A stretch of 64,000 nucleotides of DNA, taken from assembly GCA_002236755.2 (NCBI GenBank), contig NBZP02000006.1, forward strand, positions 1 to 64,000, written 5' to 3'. Below, in pieces: positions 21,800 through 32,266 of the stretch. Each line of letters starts with the position of its first letter. The first letter of the stretch is position 1. This stretch comes from Dothistroma septosporum. Its lineage: Eukaryota > Ascomycota > Dothideomycetes > Mycosphaerellales > Mycosphaerellaceae. The position numbers and the translations under genes are program-made. The notes below the pieces were generated by a model, which worked only from the letters and a program-made list of their open reading frames with translations, was not told where the DNA came from and did not search any database.

Positions 21800-22795
21800 T
21801 CAGTAGGCATTCATCCCATACTCCACATCAAATACGTCTCCCTCGTTGAAGAAATCAACAAGCAAGAAATTGGGCCGCCTCCCGTATAGTGATCGACATC
21901 GCACAGCATGCTCGCCAAGATCACCCTCATGAAACCCAGCCGAGTTCGTGATGTTCGCCTGCGTAGCATTCGGGTACCTGAAACCAAGAAACTTCGCATA
22001 CAAAAAGTGATTCACCAGACTCAGTCGATCTGGTATGCCCTCGACAATCCACCATGGCCGTGCAACAGCGCAACGGAACTGGCTTGGATGCTCGATTCCA
22101 AAGTTGGTCTCAAAGATGTAGTCGAACTCCGTTAGAAGGAAAGGAGCTTCGTATTCGTCCGCGCCTCTATCCATGAATGAGATGAGGCGTTGGTTCGAGG
22201 TAACCATTTCAGCGATCGTCGGCCAGTCTTCTATCTTCATGTTACCATAGCGCTTCGATTTTGGAGGTATGTAAGACATCAGATCCAGTCCGGTGTCGTA
22301 ATATGCCTTCACCCAGTGTTGAAGAGGTGGTCCAGTGTTGACATATAGCAAGGTCACAACTTCGTGTGGATTCTCATCCAAAAACTGCTTCACATCTCGC
22401 AGGAGTCCATGTAGACTCCCACCATCCATCAATGCACAGTTGAAGTGACACATCCTGATCTCGTCGCTGCCATTGGTATCACGATGTCCCTGGGCCTGAA
22501 TGAGACGAACTCCGGATCGCAGCTGTGTAGAGACGTTGAAGTATTGGTTACCAGACAGCGACCAGTCATTCTCAGCGTTTCGCACTGCAACAGCATCGTG
22601 GGTTCCTACGAAAGTCTGCTCCGAATATCGACGACTGTACAATGCTGGCACGGGAACCCGGTCGCCTGGCTGCTTTGGATGTGGCTCATCCTTGCCATCA
22701 AGCAGATGACGGAGTGGGATACTCGAGGCTGAGTGAGCTGTCTGGTCAAAGGCTGAGCATAGGGTGGATAGCAGCAAGATCAAGTGAATGTACAT
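21800..22795 (-). CDS. Secreted PLC-like phosphodiesterase (PI-PLC X-like)
   Basis: Single-exon, 331-aa extracellular protein with the PLC-like TIM-barrel fold. A signal peptide is visible at 1-15 (MYIHLILLLSTLCSAF). Family features: FVGTHDAVAV (about 63, His in the first catalytic-His position), IQAQGHRDTNGSDEIRMCHF, a CALMDGGSLHGLLRDVKQFL block, ENPHEVVTLLYV, and a C-terminal VDFFNEGDV that usually follows the barrel. Two N-glycosylation sequons (NVS, NGS) lie in the first half. Many fungal members lack part of the PI-PLC catalytic set, so phosphoinositide hydrolysis is not assured. It is divergent from the sugar transporter across 376 bp. Confidence 0.88.
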   Translation of the reverse strand: MYIHLILLLSTLCSAFDQTAHSASSIPLRHLLDGKDEPHPKQPGDRVPVPALYSRRYSEQTFVGTHDAVAVRNAENDWSLSGNQYFNVSTQLRSGVRLIQAQGHRDTNGSDEIRMCHFNCALMDGGSLHGLLRDVKQFLDENPHEVVTLLYVNTGPPLQHWVKAYYDTGLDLMSYIPPKSKRYGNMKIEDWPTIAEMVTSNQRLISFMDRGADEYEAPFLLTEFDYIFETNFGIEHPSQFRCAVARPWWIVEGIPDRLSLVNHFLYAKFLGFRYPNATQANITNSAGFHEGDLGEHAVRCRSLYGRRPNFLLVDFFNEGDVFDVEYGMNAY

Positions 22796-23171
22796 GATAC
22801 ATGTTCGAGATGCTGATGTCGGGAAAGGTGAAGTGCAGCAAGCCAGGTCCGGTACCGCGTCCTCTCAAAACGGCCTAGCTTATTTTCGGCAGCTGGCGGC
22901 TCGCTTGCTTGACTTCGTCGTGTTCTATCAAGGTTCTCCTCGTCTCCTCACCGACTTGGAACAAACGCACGACAACACATTTGCATCAACGTGGGAAAGA
23001 TCATCTGGCTGCACGTGCATTATGCTCGATGTACGACGACGATATGCGCAGAATGCATGACGATGATCCCGGCCATGAAAGGTAGGTAAGAGGTAAGACT
23101 ACACTTTTCCTTTATCAACTTCCGCATATCTGGGGCACTTTCACCACTCCCTCATCCTAAGCTACAGCATC
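22796..23171. other. Divergent promoter region, PLC-like / sugar transporter
   Basis: 376 bases between divergent starts; short frames only. A shared promoter is likely. Confidence 0.5.
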
Positions 23172-24704
23172 ATGGCTCGCAGTGATGGCTGGTACACCTT
23201 TGGAGTCGCCATATTCGCTGCAATTGGTACCTTCTTCTTTGGCTTCGATACAGGCATTGCAACCACAACCATTGCCCATAAAAGCTGGATTGAATACATG
23301 GGACATCCCTCTCATGGCCTCACTGGAGCTGTGGTTGCCGTCTACATCGCCGGCGAAGCGGTCGGCGCGTTCCTCCAAACCTTCGCCGGAGACATACTGG
23401 GTCGACTGAGGTTCATGCAGCTCATGTGCATTATTGTCACCATTGGTGTCGTAGTGCAGACCGCCGCTGTCAACTTGGGCATGTTCCTGGCCGGACGTGT
23501 CATCGCTGGGATCGCTGTTGGAGGCATGGTCGCGACTGTCCCCGTATACCTCACCGAAATAGCTGCGCCTCATCAGCGTGGCCTAATCGGAGGCATCTCT
23601 GGCTGTGGCATCTCTTTTGGCACAATGGCTTCCAACTGGGTCGGTTTTGCTTGTGGCTATGCTTCATACGGACAGATCCAGTGGCGGCTACCATTGGCCA
23701 TTCAGATCCCATGGGGTGTAGTCCTCTTCATCGGACTGCTAACATTCATGCCAAACTCTCCACGCTGGCTCATTCGCAACGCGAGAATCGAAGAAGCATG
23801 GATCGAGTTCGTCAAGATCAGACGTGATCTACACTCCCACGAGGCTGAGGGCGAATTTGCTGTGATGAGAGCTCAGATTGAGTACGAAATGAAGAGGGAG
23901 GTCAAGACGTACAAGGACATCTTCAAGCTTTTCCGACATCGAGCTCTGGCCTCCATCGCGGTGCAGACCATGGCTTCCCTGACCGGCGTCAACGTAATCC
24001 AGTACTACCAGACAATCCTGTACAAGTCCCTGGGAATTGAGTCGCACACCATCCTCGCATTGACCGGCGTCTACGGAACCTGTGCCTTCGTGTCGAACGC
24101 GCTGACGACTCGCTTTCTCGCAGACCAATGGGGTCGCCGCAAGTTGATACTCACTGGTCTCAGTGGGGTCATTCTCATCGAAATCTATGCAGCAGTCATG
24201 CAGCGCGAGTTCCAGAACACCGACAATCAGGTCGGGAAAGGCTTTGCGGTACTCGCAATATACCTATTTGCGGTGGTCTTTTACGGCACGATCAACAGCA
24301 CCTCATGGCTCTATGCTGCTGAGGTGCTCCCCATGGCACTGCGCAGCAAGATCATGGGCCTTGGAGCTGCCTCGCACTTCATCGTTAATGTTGGCATCAC
24401 CGAAGCTGGACCGAGTGCTTTCGCCACGATACACGAGAACTACTACTACGTCTTTGTGGGATGCTCGTTTTTCTTTCTGATTGTGGCATACTTCTACTTC
24501 CCGTACGTTTCTACGCAGCCCACGAAATTTGCGCCGTTTACTGACTGTGCCCACAGCGAGACGAAGCATAAGTCGCTCGAGGAGATCGCAGCTGCATTCG
24601 GTGACTGCGTCGTCACGCTCACAGAACACGAAGACATTGCTGAACAAGCTTTGTTCGAAGGCAAACCAACCACAGCACGGATTGAGGCTGCAGTAGACAA
24701 GTAA
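23172..24704 (+). CDS. MFS sugar transporter
   Basis: Plasma-membrane hexose-type transporter of the MFS sugar-porter family with 12 membrane segments. Motifs: FGFDTGI in TM1, GRLRFMQ in loop 2-3, GRVIAGIAVGG in TM4, PVYLTEIAAPHQRG, SPRWLIRNAR, GVNVIQYYQT in TM7 and D-x-W-G-R-R-K in loop 8-9. The uninterrupted frame reads 510 codons, but 24503-24556 is an intron (GTACGT...CACAG, 54 nt). Removing it restores the family motif PETKHKSLEEI after FYFP, giving 492 aa. Because the intron is a multiple of three without a stop, a naive ORF call would keep 18 extra residues. The substrate is not predictable from sequence. Confidence 0.92.
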   Translation: MARSDGWYTFGVAIFAAIGTFFFGFDTGIATTTIAHKSWIEYMGHPSHGLTGAVVAVYIAGEAVGAFLQTFAGDILGRLRFMQLMCIIVTIGVVVQTAAVNLGMFLAGRVIAGIAVGGMVATVPVYLTEIAAPHQRGLIGGISGCGISFGTMASNWVGFACGYASYGQIQWRLPLAIQIPWGVVLFIGLLTFMPNSPRWLIRNARIEEAWIEFVKIRRDLHSHEAEGEFAVMRAQIEYEMKREVKTYKDIFKLFRHRALASIAVQTMASLTGVNVIQYYQTILYKSLGIESHTILALTGVYGTCAFVSNALTTRFLADQWGRRKLILTGLSGVILIEIYAAVMQREFQNTDNQVGKGFAVLAIYLFAVVFYGTINSTSWLYAAEVLPMALRSKIMGLGAASHFIVNVGITEAGPSAFATIHENYYYVFVGCSFFFLIVAYFYFPYVSTQPTKFAPFTDCAHSETKHKSLEEIAAAFGDCVVTLTEHEDIAEQALFEGKPTTARIEAAVDK

Positions 24705-24885
24705 CATCATAATTCCAACATTACTTCCACGCGCTTCCTTGTGTACAGGGTATCGTATCTCATCATTGTAAAGCATATCACTGAATTGTTCCAGCTGTTC
24801 TCCCCCGCGACCGCTCCCGCTCATCACGCGTGCTGTTTCCCAAGCTGTTTCTCCGGACCGACTAGCGGAATATCGCTCAGCGCAT
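24705..24885. other. Short convergent spacer
   Basis: 180 bases between the stops of the sugar transporter and the Rcr-like gene; should hold both terminators. No individual signal is clear. Confidence 0.5.
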
Positions 24886-25412
24886 CTATTTCACGTGTGC
24901 TGGCGGTGGTCCACTCGGCGGTGCATACTGTCCGTACGACTCGTTCGGTGGTGCTCCAACAGGTGGCTGATATTGTGTGTTGTTCCCGTATTGGTTTCCC
25001 CCATAGTAGTCGGCATTCTGTCCATACTGAGCGTTGTTCTGCTGATACTGCGGCGGTGGATTTTGATAGTTCTGCTGCATCGGTGCGCTATTATACTGAG
25101 GTTGACCTGCCGCTGCCCAGCCAGTGCCCATGATAGGCTTCTGGCCGACCTTGCGGCGACGGCGTGAGCTGATGCAGCTAAGGAGACGATGTTAGCCGTG
25201 TTCCAAACGTGAAGATATCAACACTGGACTTACGAGAACAGGAAGAAGATCAAGATTGCCACAAACAGAATCACACCAAGCAGTACCCATCGACCCCAAC
25301 GATCCCATCTGCTGTAGTAACATTGCACACCATATATTGTGTTATAGCACGTTTCACGTCGCTCCAGCGCGCGCGCCGCAATGTGCGCGACCGTCTCCAG
25401 AACAGGTGCCAT
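24886..25412 (-). CDS. Rcr1/Rcr2-like single-pass membrane protein
   Basis: Small protein, 156 aa, of the RCR family (chitin deposition and Congo red resistance; trafficking of plasma-membrane proteins). Exons: 25412-25234 and 25177-24886; intron GTAAGT...CCTTAG, 56 nt, joining FFLFS to CISSRRRRKVGQ. Visible parts: a lumenal segment with CYNTIYGVQCYYSRWDRWGR, one membrane helix (WVLLGVILFVAILIFFLF, about 42-59), a basic stop-transfer RRRRK, then a Gln/Asn/Tyr/Pro-rich cytoplasmic tail. The tail contains PPPQY, a PPxY-type site for WW domains of Rsp5/Nedd4 ligases, as in yeast Rcr proteins. Confidence 0.85.
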
Positions 25413-26018
25413 GTCTCGAATGTCGCTGGGAGTTCCTGGAGGTTGGAGATGTCTTCTGCGACCGAGGTGAAGTCCTTGTATTCTAATCTATGGACAAACA
25501 CGAGAAGAGTTTGGTACAGGCCGTTGCTTTATCCTGCATTATCTCTACTCATCCTGCTTGCGGTTTGCTTGGCTGGCGTCGAAGGAATGACGAGTACACG
25601 TCATCATCCACGACCGCGGCCTTGGTATTGGGCTATGCGCCTTTGGCGTCGAGATGCGGCGAATCGTCGCTAATGTGGAACCAAATCGCCAAGCAATCTT
25701 GTCTGCAGCAACGTGCTCTTTGACGGGGGGAATGCATTGCTCATGATGTCCACAGCCCATTGTGCTGTGATTGGGAACATGCGGCCGCTGAAAGCCTCAG
25801 TAACTTGTCATGAAAGAATCGTGGAACATTGATGGGAGACAGAGTTCTCGTCTAGCAGCACAGCCCAAAGAATCACTACAACATGAGGAATCTGCTCAGC
25901 TCTCTTGCGGGGGACCGTGCAAACTGAGGTCCTTGCAAGACATTTTGGGCGATCAATAATCAACCATGAGTAGGGGTATCGCGACCAGCAGAATTGAGCC
26001 ATCCACCTACCCCCCTCC
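25413..26018. other. Divergent region, Rcr-like / F-box-like B
   Basis: About 600 bases. An open frame at 25209-25673 overlaps the Rcr-like first exon antisense and is rejected. No other content seen. Confidence 0.5.
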
Positions 26019-26849
26019 ATGATGTCCGCTGCCAGTCAAGTTTTGGGCACCGTCGAGCTGCTCGAATGTGTTCTTGCGGAGCTTGATATGCAAACACTAC
26101 TCCACAGCCAACGGGTCAATTGTACCTTCAGAAACACGATCCAGAAATCCAGCAGACTCCGACAAAGATTATGGCTCGAGCCTGGCGATGGCGCTTACTT
26201 CCTCGATGAACGTCTCATCGACCTTGCAAAATACCCTCGTGTCAACCCCCTGCTGGACGCTCCCCAAGTCCTCGATATTGCCATGTTCTCCGTCGACGTT
26301 CGCTGTATCAGCTATGGTGGTCTACGTCATGAACCTTCAAACATATCGATGAACGGAGGTACTGGTCCAGTGGTTAACATATCCGCCAGAGGAACGTCCC
26401 TGGGTGATCAGCCGGAGATTGCTAGCTGGAGGGACATGCTAGTAGTATCTCAGCATGAGCCTCACTTTCAATTCCAAGTCTGGCGCAAAGGCTCTACCTC
26501 CTGGCTGGCGTCTCGTGGACCTGTAATGTATTTTCAGAAGTCACCAACAGTACAGCAGGTCTTAGGCTACGCCAATGGGGAACACCGCATTTTCATGGTT
26601 TCAAAGGACGACAGCACGTCCATACCTGCGAAATTCTCCGAAGTCGAAAAGGTCTTGAAGTCGTGGCGCGCCAAATCGACCACAAATAATGTCGACGATT
26701 CGCAATTCACGCTCATGTCTACAGACATGACAGTAGACCGCAGCGCAAACCAAGGACCGACCAGCCTAGCTGATCGGTATTCGACAAGCATCATCTCGGC
26801 TTTGACGACGGCTCACTCTCAAAGTTTCGACGAATCGTATGCGATCTGA
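26019..26849 (+). CDS. F-box-like protein, paralog B
   Basis: Single-exon, 276 aa, same family as 19403-20164. Shared blocks: VELLECVLAELDMQ (F-box-like helices), TLLHSQRVNCTFRNTIQKSS, and ASWRDMLVVSQHEPHFQFQVW. Outside these the two differ strongly, and B has its own Ser/Thr-rich C-terminus. Possible SCF adaptor; targets unknown. The last 31 bases of its CDS overlap, on the opposite strand, the last codons of the fructosyl-amino-acid oxidase. Confidence 0.75.
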   Translation: MMSAASQVLGTVELLECVLAELDMQTLLHSQRVNCTFRNTIQKSSRLRQRLWLEPGDGAYFLDERLIDLAKYPRVNPLLDAPQVLDIAMFSVDVRCISYGGLRHEPSNISMNGGTGPVVNISARGTSLGDQPEIASWRDMLVVSQHEPHFQFQVWRKGSTSWLASRGPVMYFQKSPTVQQVLGYANGEHRIFMVSKDDSTSIPAKFSEVEKVLKSWRAKSTTNNVDDSQFTLMSTDMTVDRSANQGPTSLADRYSTSIISALTTAHSQSFDESYAI

Positions 26850-28194
26850 GTCCATTGGCCTTCCGGAAAATCAGCAAGATTCAGCACCTTGTAGCTCCCT
26901 CCCATGCGCCCTTGGACATCTTCCCAATCTCTACCCACTGCGGTCTCCGGCCTCCATCTCCAGACTCTCTTCATCCTATCATCCAACTTGCCCTCCAGAC
27001 AATCAGCAATGTACCTGCCAATAACTGGAATGTGCTTGTAGCCATGGCCACTCCCGCCGATGCCCATCGTCAAACTGGCGTACTCAGGATGAGAGGATAT
27101 CAGGAAGTCTCGATTGGGAGTATCCGCACACCAGCATATTCTCGCGAAGCTAAAACGGCGATCTGCTAGATGAGGCATTGTCTCTCTCAAAAAGAGGCGA
27201 ATTCCCTCTTCTGATCGCAAGGGGACTTGGTGTTTCTGGAAAGGGACAGACTCGCTTTTGTCAGTGGTCGTCCAATTACAGTACCCAGGATGCTCGTCGC
27301 AAACCTTCAGCTCATGCTGATCTTCATCCGGCTCCATGAAGAAGCCTCTCTCGACATTGAAAAGGACAGGCAAGTTCCTGTACAGCTTGACTTCCTCCGG
27401 CGTCATTCGAATATGCGCCAATGTCCAAGCCGTTGGACGAAGTTGTCCCTTCATGTCGAGAAGCTGCGGCGCATTCGCACCCGCGCAAAGTACCGTGCGA
27501 TCAGCATAGTGGTGTACACCATCCGCAGTTACAGCACCCCTCACATCACCACCCTCGAAGATGAGCGACCTCACATCGCCATGGGGACTTCCCGTCACCA
27601 ACTTCACGCCAAGCCGCTGCGCCTCCATTGCTGCAGCAGTCATCGCTTTCCGAGCATGCACCCATCCACAACCATCCCCCTTGAACCAGCCCTTCCAGTT
27701 CGGGAAGTCGCCAGTCAGAACACCTTCTGGCATTGTCTTGCGGAAGTCCTCTGCCGTATTGAGCTCTGTGAATCCATTCTCGGCAGTGGGCTGCTCATCA
27801 TCATAGAGTTCTTGAATATGTTTCGGCTGGCTGGCGGCGATGACATATCCGGTCTCATGGTAGAATGGCTTGAACAGAGGATCGTTGTCCCAGGCTTCGG
27901 TCGCTTCACGAGATATGCGATCTCTCACATATCCTTCAACATCGCCACGGGTGGCAGAATCGTTATCGGCCCAGCCTTTCTGGATGCACAGTCAGAAAGA
28001 AGTAGCTAATCGAAGCTTACAGATCTACATACGATCTTGTTGATATCATTTCCCGCTGATATCGCCGAAGGTACTTCGTATGGATCCAGCACAGTGACAT
28101 TCTGGTACCCTCGCCTGGCTAGATGTAATGCGGTCGAAGCACCCCAAGTACCGCAGCCCACGATCAAGATTGACGACTGCTTCAAATCGGACAT
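26819..28194 (-). CDS. Fructosyl-amino-acid oxidase (Amadoriase), peroxisomal
   Basis: FAD enzyme that oxidises fructosyl amino acids to amino acid, glucosone and hydrogen peroxide. 440 aa in two exons, 28194-28033 and 27979-26819; intron GTATGT...ATCCAG, 53 nt, phase 0 (NDINKI then KGWADND). It starts with the Rossmann FAD site ILIVGCGTWGASTALHLARR (G-x-G-x-x-G) and LDP at the end of the second strand. The segment RICWCADTPNRDFLIS carries the Cys that is covalently bound to FAD in this family. GIGGSGHGYKHIPVIG is the C-terminal FAD-binding loop. The protein ends in SKL, a canonical PTS1 signal, so import into peroxisomes is expected, where catalase can remove the peroxide. Sarcosine or pipecolate oxidase activity is the main alternative. 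Confidence 0.92.
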
Positions 28195-28903
28195 ACTGTC
28201 TCAACAAAGTTTTGATAAGAGGGAGTTTGCATCTTGAACCACAGCTGTTGGCTTTGGTAAATTCCGCCGCGCATGATCCAAAATCCATGTCACCCCACTA
28301 CGGAGCTCGCCTGCAGCGGTGGCCCCAGGATCAAAAGTTCGGTGAAAGATATAGGTTGAAGAGATGCGATACTCCATCACGCCAGCGACATCAAGGTACG
28401 ATTGACAGCTAATCATTGCCATGCTGCTCCAAACCTAACGGGTTACTACATTCACTCACCATCCATCCCTCTCCACCAATCCCTTCGCACCCCCCCGCCC
28501 TTCCACAATGATCTAGACATTCAAGCACCTTGCACTATTCCAATTCAAATCCAGACCAAATACATACGAACCCTCGTCTTGTTGAGATGTGGCTAGAGTC
28601 TGTATGCAGGGGATGAAGCGTTCCGCTGCGACGTTTGATTTTCTTGAAGATGGTGAAAGGGTCGCTGCTAAGAGCTTCGGTTCCACTTGGAACAGAGGCC
28701 AAACTGAAAGGGCACAATCGGTCATCATCTTGACAGTCGTGTGGGAAAACGCCGGCTGAACGACTTGCAAGCAGAGTGGGCAACATTTCCGGAGCATCTT
28801 TGAAGATGTATCCAGTCGCCCAGCATGTCATGCTATCCATTCCATACTGAGGCAGAGCCGCCACATCTCATCAACTCATTCCTGCATTGAAGCCATCAAA
28901 CAT
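28195..28903. other. Spacer upstream of the oxidase gene
   Basis: About 700 bases between two minus-strand genes. A 109-codon frame at 28535-28864 (minus) has an ATG but no domain or splice logic that I can defend. Confidence 0.4.
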
Positions 28904-30781
28904 TCACGCCTCACTCTTCACAGCAGCACCTTCCCGCTCCGCCTTCCTCGCCAGTGCATTCCTCTCCTCCGTCTCCAAGCCCTGCTCAATCTTCTCCAGA
29001 TCCGTCGAGAGCACATTCGACCGCAGCAGCGCGCAGAACAGCAGACCCAGCACGACGAAACAAGTCTCCACAATCCACACAGTCCTCAGCGACTTCGAGA
29101 AAGCTTTCCGGCCAATTTCACGGGCTGCAGCTGGCCACGACCTTACCAGACCAACACTCGCCACAGCATTCTCTCCAGCCAGCAGCGTCGCTCGCGCCTC
29201 GCCCAGGGAGGCCCTGAGGAAGGCTTGCTGTTTGTTCATCTGATTCGCAACTACCACATCTCCAATCACGACGCTGATAGCATTGGCCATAACACGGACC
29301 AGATTGAAAGTCGCAGTCGCGGTCGAGACATCTCTCTGCCTGACATGAGCTTGAAGCGCCACCAAGGGAGCCTGGAAATTCGGGCCCAGGCCAAGGCCTG
29401 TGATGAGCTGGTAGATGATAATCTTCGCCCAGCTAGAGTTCTCATCAAGATCGATGAAAAGCCCGATCCCAAGAAGTGCCAACGTTATGCCGAGTAAGAT
29501 CGGCGGAATGAATCGTCCAGTCGCACTAATGACGCCGCCCGTGACAGCGGCGCTGACACCCGTCGCGAGCACGGCGGGGAGGAGGTAGACGCCTGAGAGG
29601 AGCGCGTTTGCGCCTAGTCCCGCCTGGAAGTACAACGGCATGAAGTAGAAGACGGCCATGAAGAACCATCCATGCGCAAACGTCACCCCAAGACTTCCCA
29701 AATTCGAGCGGTTGGAGAATAGATCCAGAGGCATGATGGGGTAGCGTGCTACTTTCCATTGTGTCAGAACGAAGATGCCCAGCGTCACGGCGCCGAAAAT
29801 GATGAGGCAAAGGACGGTTGCGGAGGTCCATGGGTAGGTGATGCCACCGTATGTCAAGCCAAGGAGAATCATGAGAATCCCGCCGGTGATGGTTAAGGTG
29901 CCGGACCAGTCCACTGCTAGGAGGCCTTGGATAATGGGCGTTCTAGGTGTACTGAGCGGGAAGAGGAAGGTGATGATGAGGGCCACGCCGTCGAGAGGGG
30001 CGTTGACGTAGAAGCACCTGTCTGAAATCAGCATCGTTGCTCGGCACATAGGACGGAAAGCACTCACCATCTCCAGCTGACCTGACTCGTGAACACGCCA
30101 CCCAGAATCGGCCCCAATCCGCAAGCCAGAGCCCACGTAGCTCCTACCATACCCAGGTACGCACCCCTCGTCCTCATGCTGAAAAGATCACTGATGATCA
30201 CATCCACAAGCGTGATAATCCCACCCGCTCCAGCACCTTGAATCGCCCGAGCAGCAATGAGCATCTCCACGCTAGTAGAAGCACCGCACAACACCGATCC
30301 TACCAGGAACAGCAAATTCGACAACAGCAGCGCTGGCTTACGTCCGAAGATATCGCCTAGCTTGCCCCAGAGCGGTGTTGTTGCCGCCTCCGACATGAGG
30401 TAAGATGAAGCGATCCATGTGTAGCCTGCGGTGGAATTGAATTGCTCTGCGATGGTTGGTAGGGCGGTGGTGATGATCGTCGCATCGAGGGCGCAGAGAA
30501 AGACGGAAAGCTAAATCTCGTCAGTGAGTGCAAGATGTTGATTAAGCTTATGGTCCACTCACGCATAGCGATAGCATCACGACCACCACGAGACCTTTCT
30601 TGCTCTCGTCCAGTTGACCCTTTTCCGCCTCTTCAGCAACATCATCATTCTTCCCTTCACTCTGCCGCGAGAGGCTGTTTTCCACAGAAGCACCCTGTAG
30701 GCTGTGATCGCTACTCGCAATTTCATCCTTCTCGGAATGCTGTGGAGGCACAGTATGCTCCATGGCTGCCATTGTTGTCAT
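28904..30781 (-). CDS. MFS drug exporter, DHA2 type (14 TM)
   Basis: Proton-driven multidrug or metabolite efflux pump of the plasma membrane, 591 aa. Exons: 30781-30563, 30510-30068 and 30017-28904; introns GTGAGT...TTTAG (52 nt) and GTGAGT...GACAG (50 nt), joining VVMLSLC to LSVFLCALDATII and SQVSWRW to CFYVNAPLDG. Features: a charged cytoplasmic N-terminus; TM1 LCALDATIITTALPTIA; motif A GKLGDIFGRK; motif C region ALACGLGPILGGVF; DHA2-type WRWCFYVNAPLDG; and about 14 helices in all. The open frame extends 30 bases upstream to a GTG, but the first ATG is at 30781. It is divergent from the P450 across about 1.5 kb. The substrate is unknown. Confidence 0.92.
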
Positions 30782-32266
30782 GGTTGTTAGGTGGATGAAT
30801 TCCCCAATCACACCACTTGCAGTGCAGTAGACTCGGCTAGGTCATTGTCCTCGGGGATGACATATCGGACTATTGCTCCTGGTGTAGTCGTCATGTCGAT
30901 GTTCGCCTCTCTCAAAGCTGTTCGCCAAGTCCGTTCGGTCGGTTCTCGGCACACGTGTGGTGCAACCCTGTCAGTATCCCTTGTCGACTACACAACCCAT
31001 GCCTGGATTGGTACAACACCGCGATGCCCATTTCGCGGTCAGGCTGCCGGTCTCCGCAGATCTGTCTGGGGTGCAGACTACCGAGACGCAGTGTAAGGTA
31101 CGCCAGCGGGGACATTTCAGAAGGACCACAGGCGACGAGACGACGGAGCCATTGATATTCAAGATCAATACCTTCGAGGAAGCTGATCTGCTTTGGGCAC
31201 TTGACGAGGAGCTTGTGGCACTTGGTTTTGGTTCACGCTAATCCCATGCGAGTGTGCGAGAGGTGCCAATTCGCGTTCCTTCAGCAACCTCCGAGCGGCA
31301 AGCCTGAACGCGAGTAACTCGGGGAGAGACTGTCCGATACGTGGACAAGCGTAATTATGAAGCGTCGGTCCTCGTGTTTGCCAGGATCTAGTGTAACGAC
31401 GACACTATCGTGTGCTTGGTGTGCTTAAGAGCGGATCGCTGCGGCTTCTGATAGGACCACCACAAGGCTGTAGCAGGCAAGATTGTAGTCAACCCACGTA
31501 TGGCTCTGACGTCCTGTGGCTTTCACTGTACGCCATCACTCTGTGCTTAGTTGGTCGACATCCTGGTTCGCATCCGCGGAGGCAGCATGTGAGCGCACCT
31601 TTCGCTGTCCGTCGACGCCGGAACATGGAATTGTCGCGATACCTGATAGCTCGCATGGGCGGAATATGCGGGCGGGCACAATTGTTATGCAATCTAATCC
31701 GTTGGTATGGGTGCTCGTATGCTTTCGGTGAAAGTCCAGAAACTCGTCCAGTGGTCCGTGACCCTTGCCATGACTTCGCAGGATCAACAAAGTTATGGCT
31801 CGGATTTATGCATAATCCTGCGAGCTGACAAGGATTACTATCAGAATTTCGACCACCCTCGTAGTCACAGATGACGGCGCCATAACGGACACACGGGCGG
31901 ATACAGAGGTCGTGAGGGAGGCTAGTTTCGGATTCCAAGTTGTTGTCCAGGATATGGTCATCGTGGTCGAGTCGAAGCACGGCCGCTAAAGGAGTCCAGT
32001 TGAGTGATCGCACGAAGGTTCGTGATCGAAATGTCGCGATGTCCGACAGCTGTACAAAGGATTAAAGAGGCAAGGTTCCTCCGTGTGGTGTAGGTCCAGC
32101 GTATCACACCTTGCGCGACGTCTAGAGATATCTTCTACAGCTTCGTTTCCTTCACCTCGACGAAGGGGCCCACCACTTGGCCTACTCATCGTCTTCCCTT
32201 TCTCTGATCACCGCATTTCATGCCACTCCGGCTTCAATAATCGCCTCTGCGACTCCCACGCATGCC
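30782..32266. other. Long divergent intergenic region, DHA2 exporter / P450
   Basis: Almost 1.5 kb without a supportable gene. Open frames of 60-174 codons lie on both strands over the same bases and have no domains. The exporter and P450 promoters should be here. Confidence 0.5.

Noticed and set aside
28535..28864. 109-codon ATG frame (minus) between two genes
   Set aside because: No domain, no clear promoter, and a second frame of similar size overlaps it; it could be the untranslated end of the exporter transcript.
31489..32013. 174-codon minus frame in the exporter/P450 spacer
   Set aside because: Composition is not protein-like and a plus-strand rival of 138 codons overlaps.
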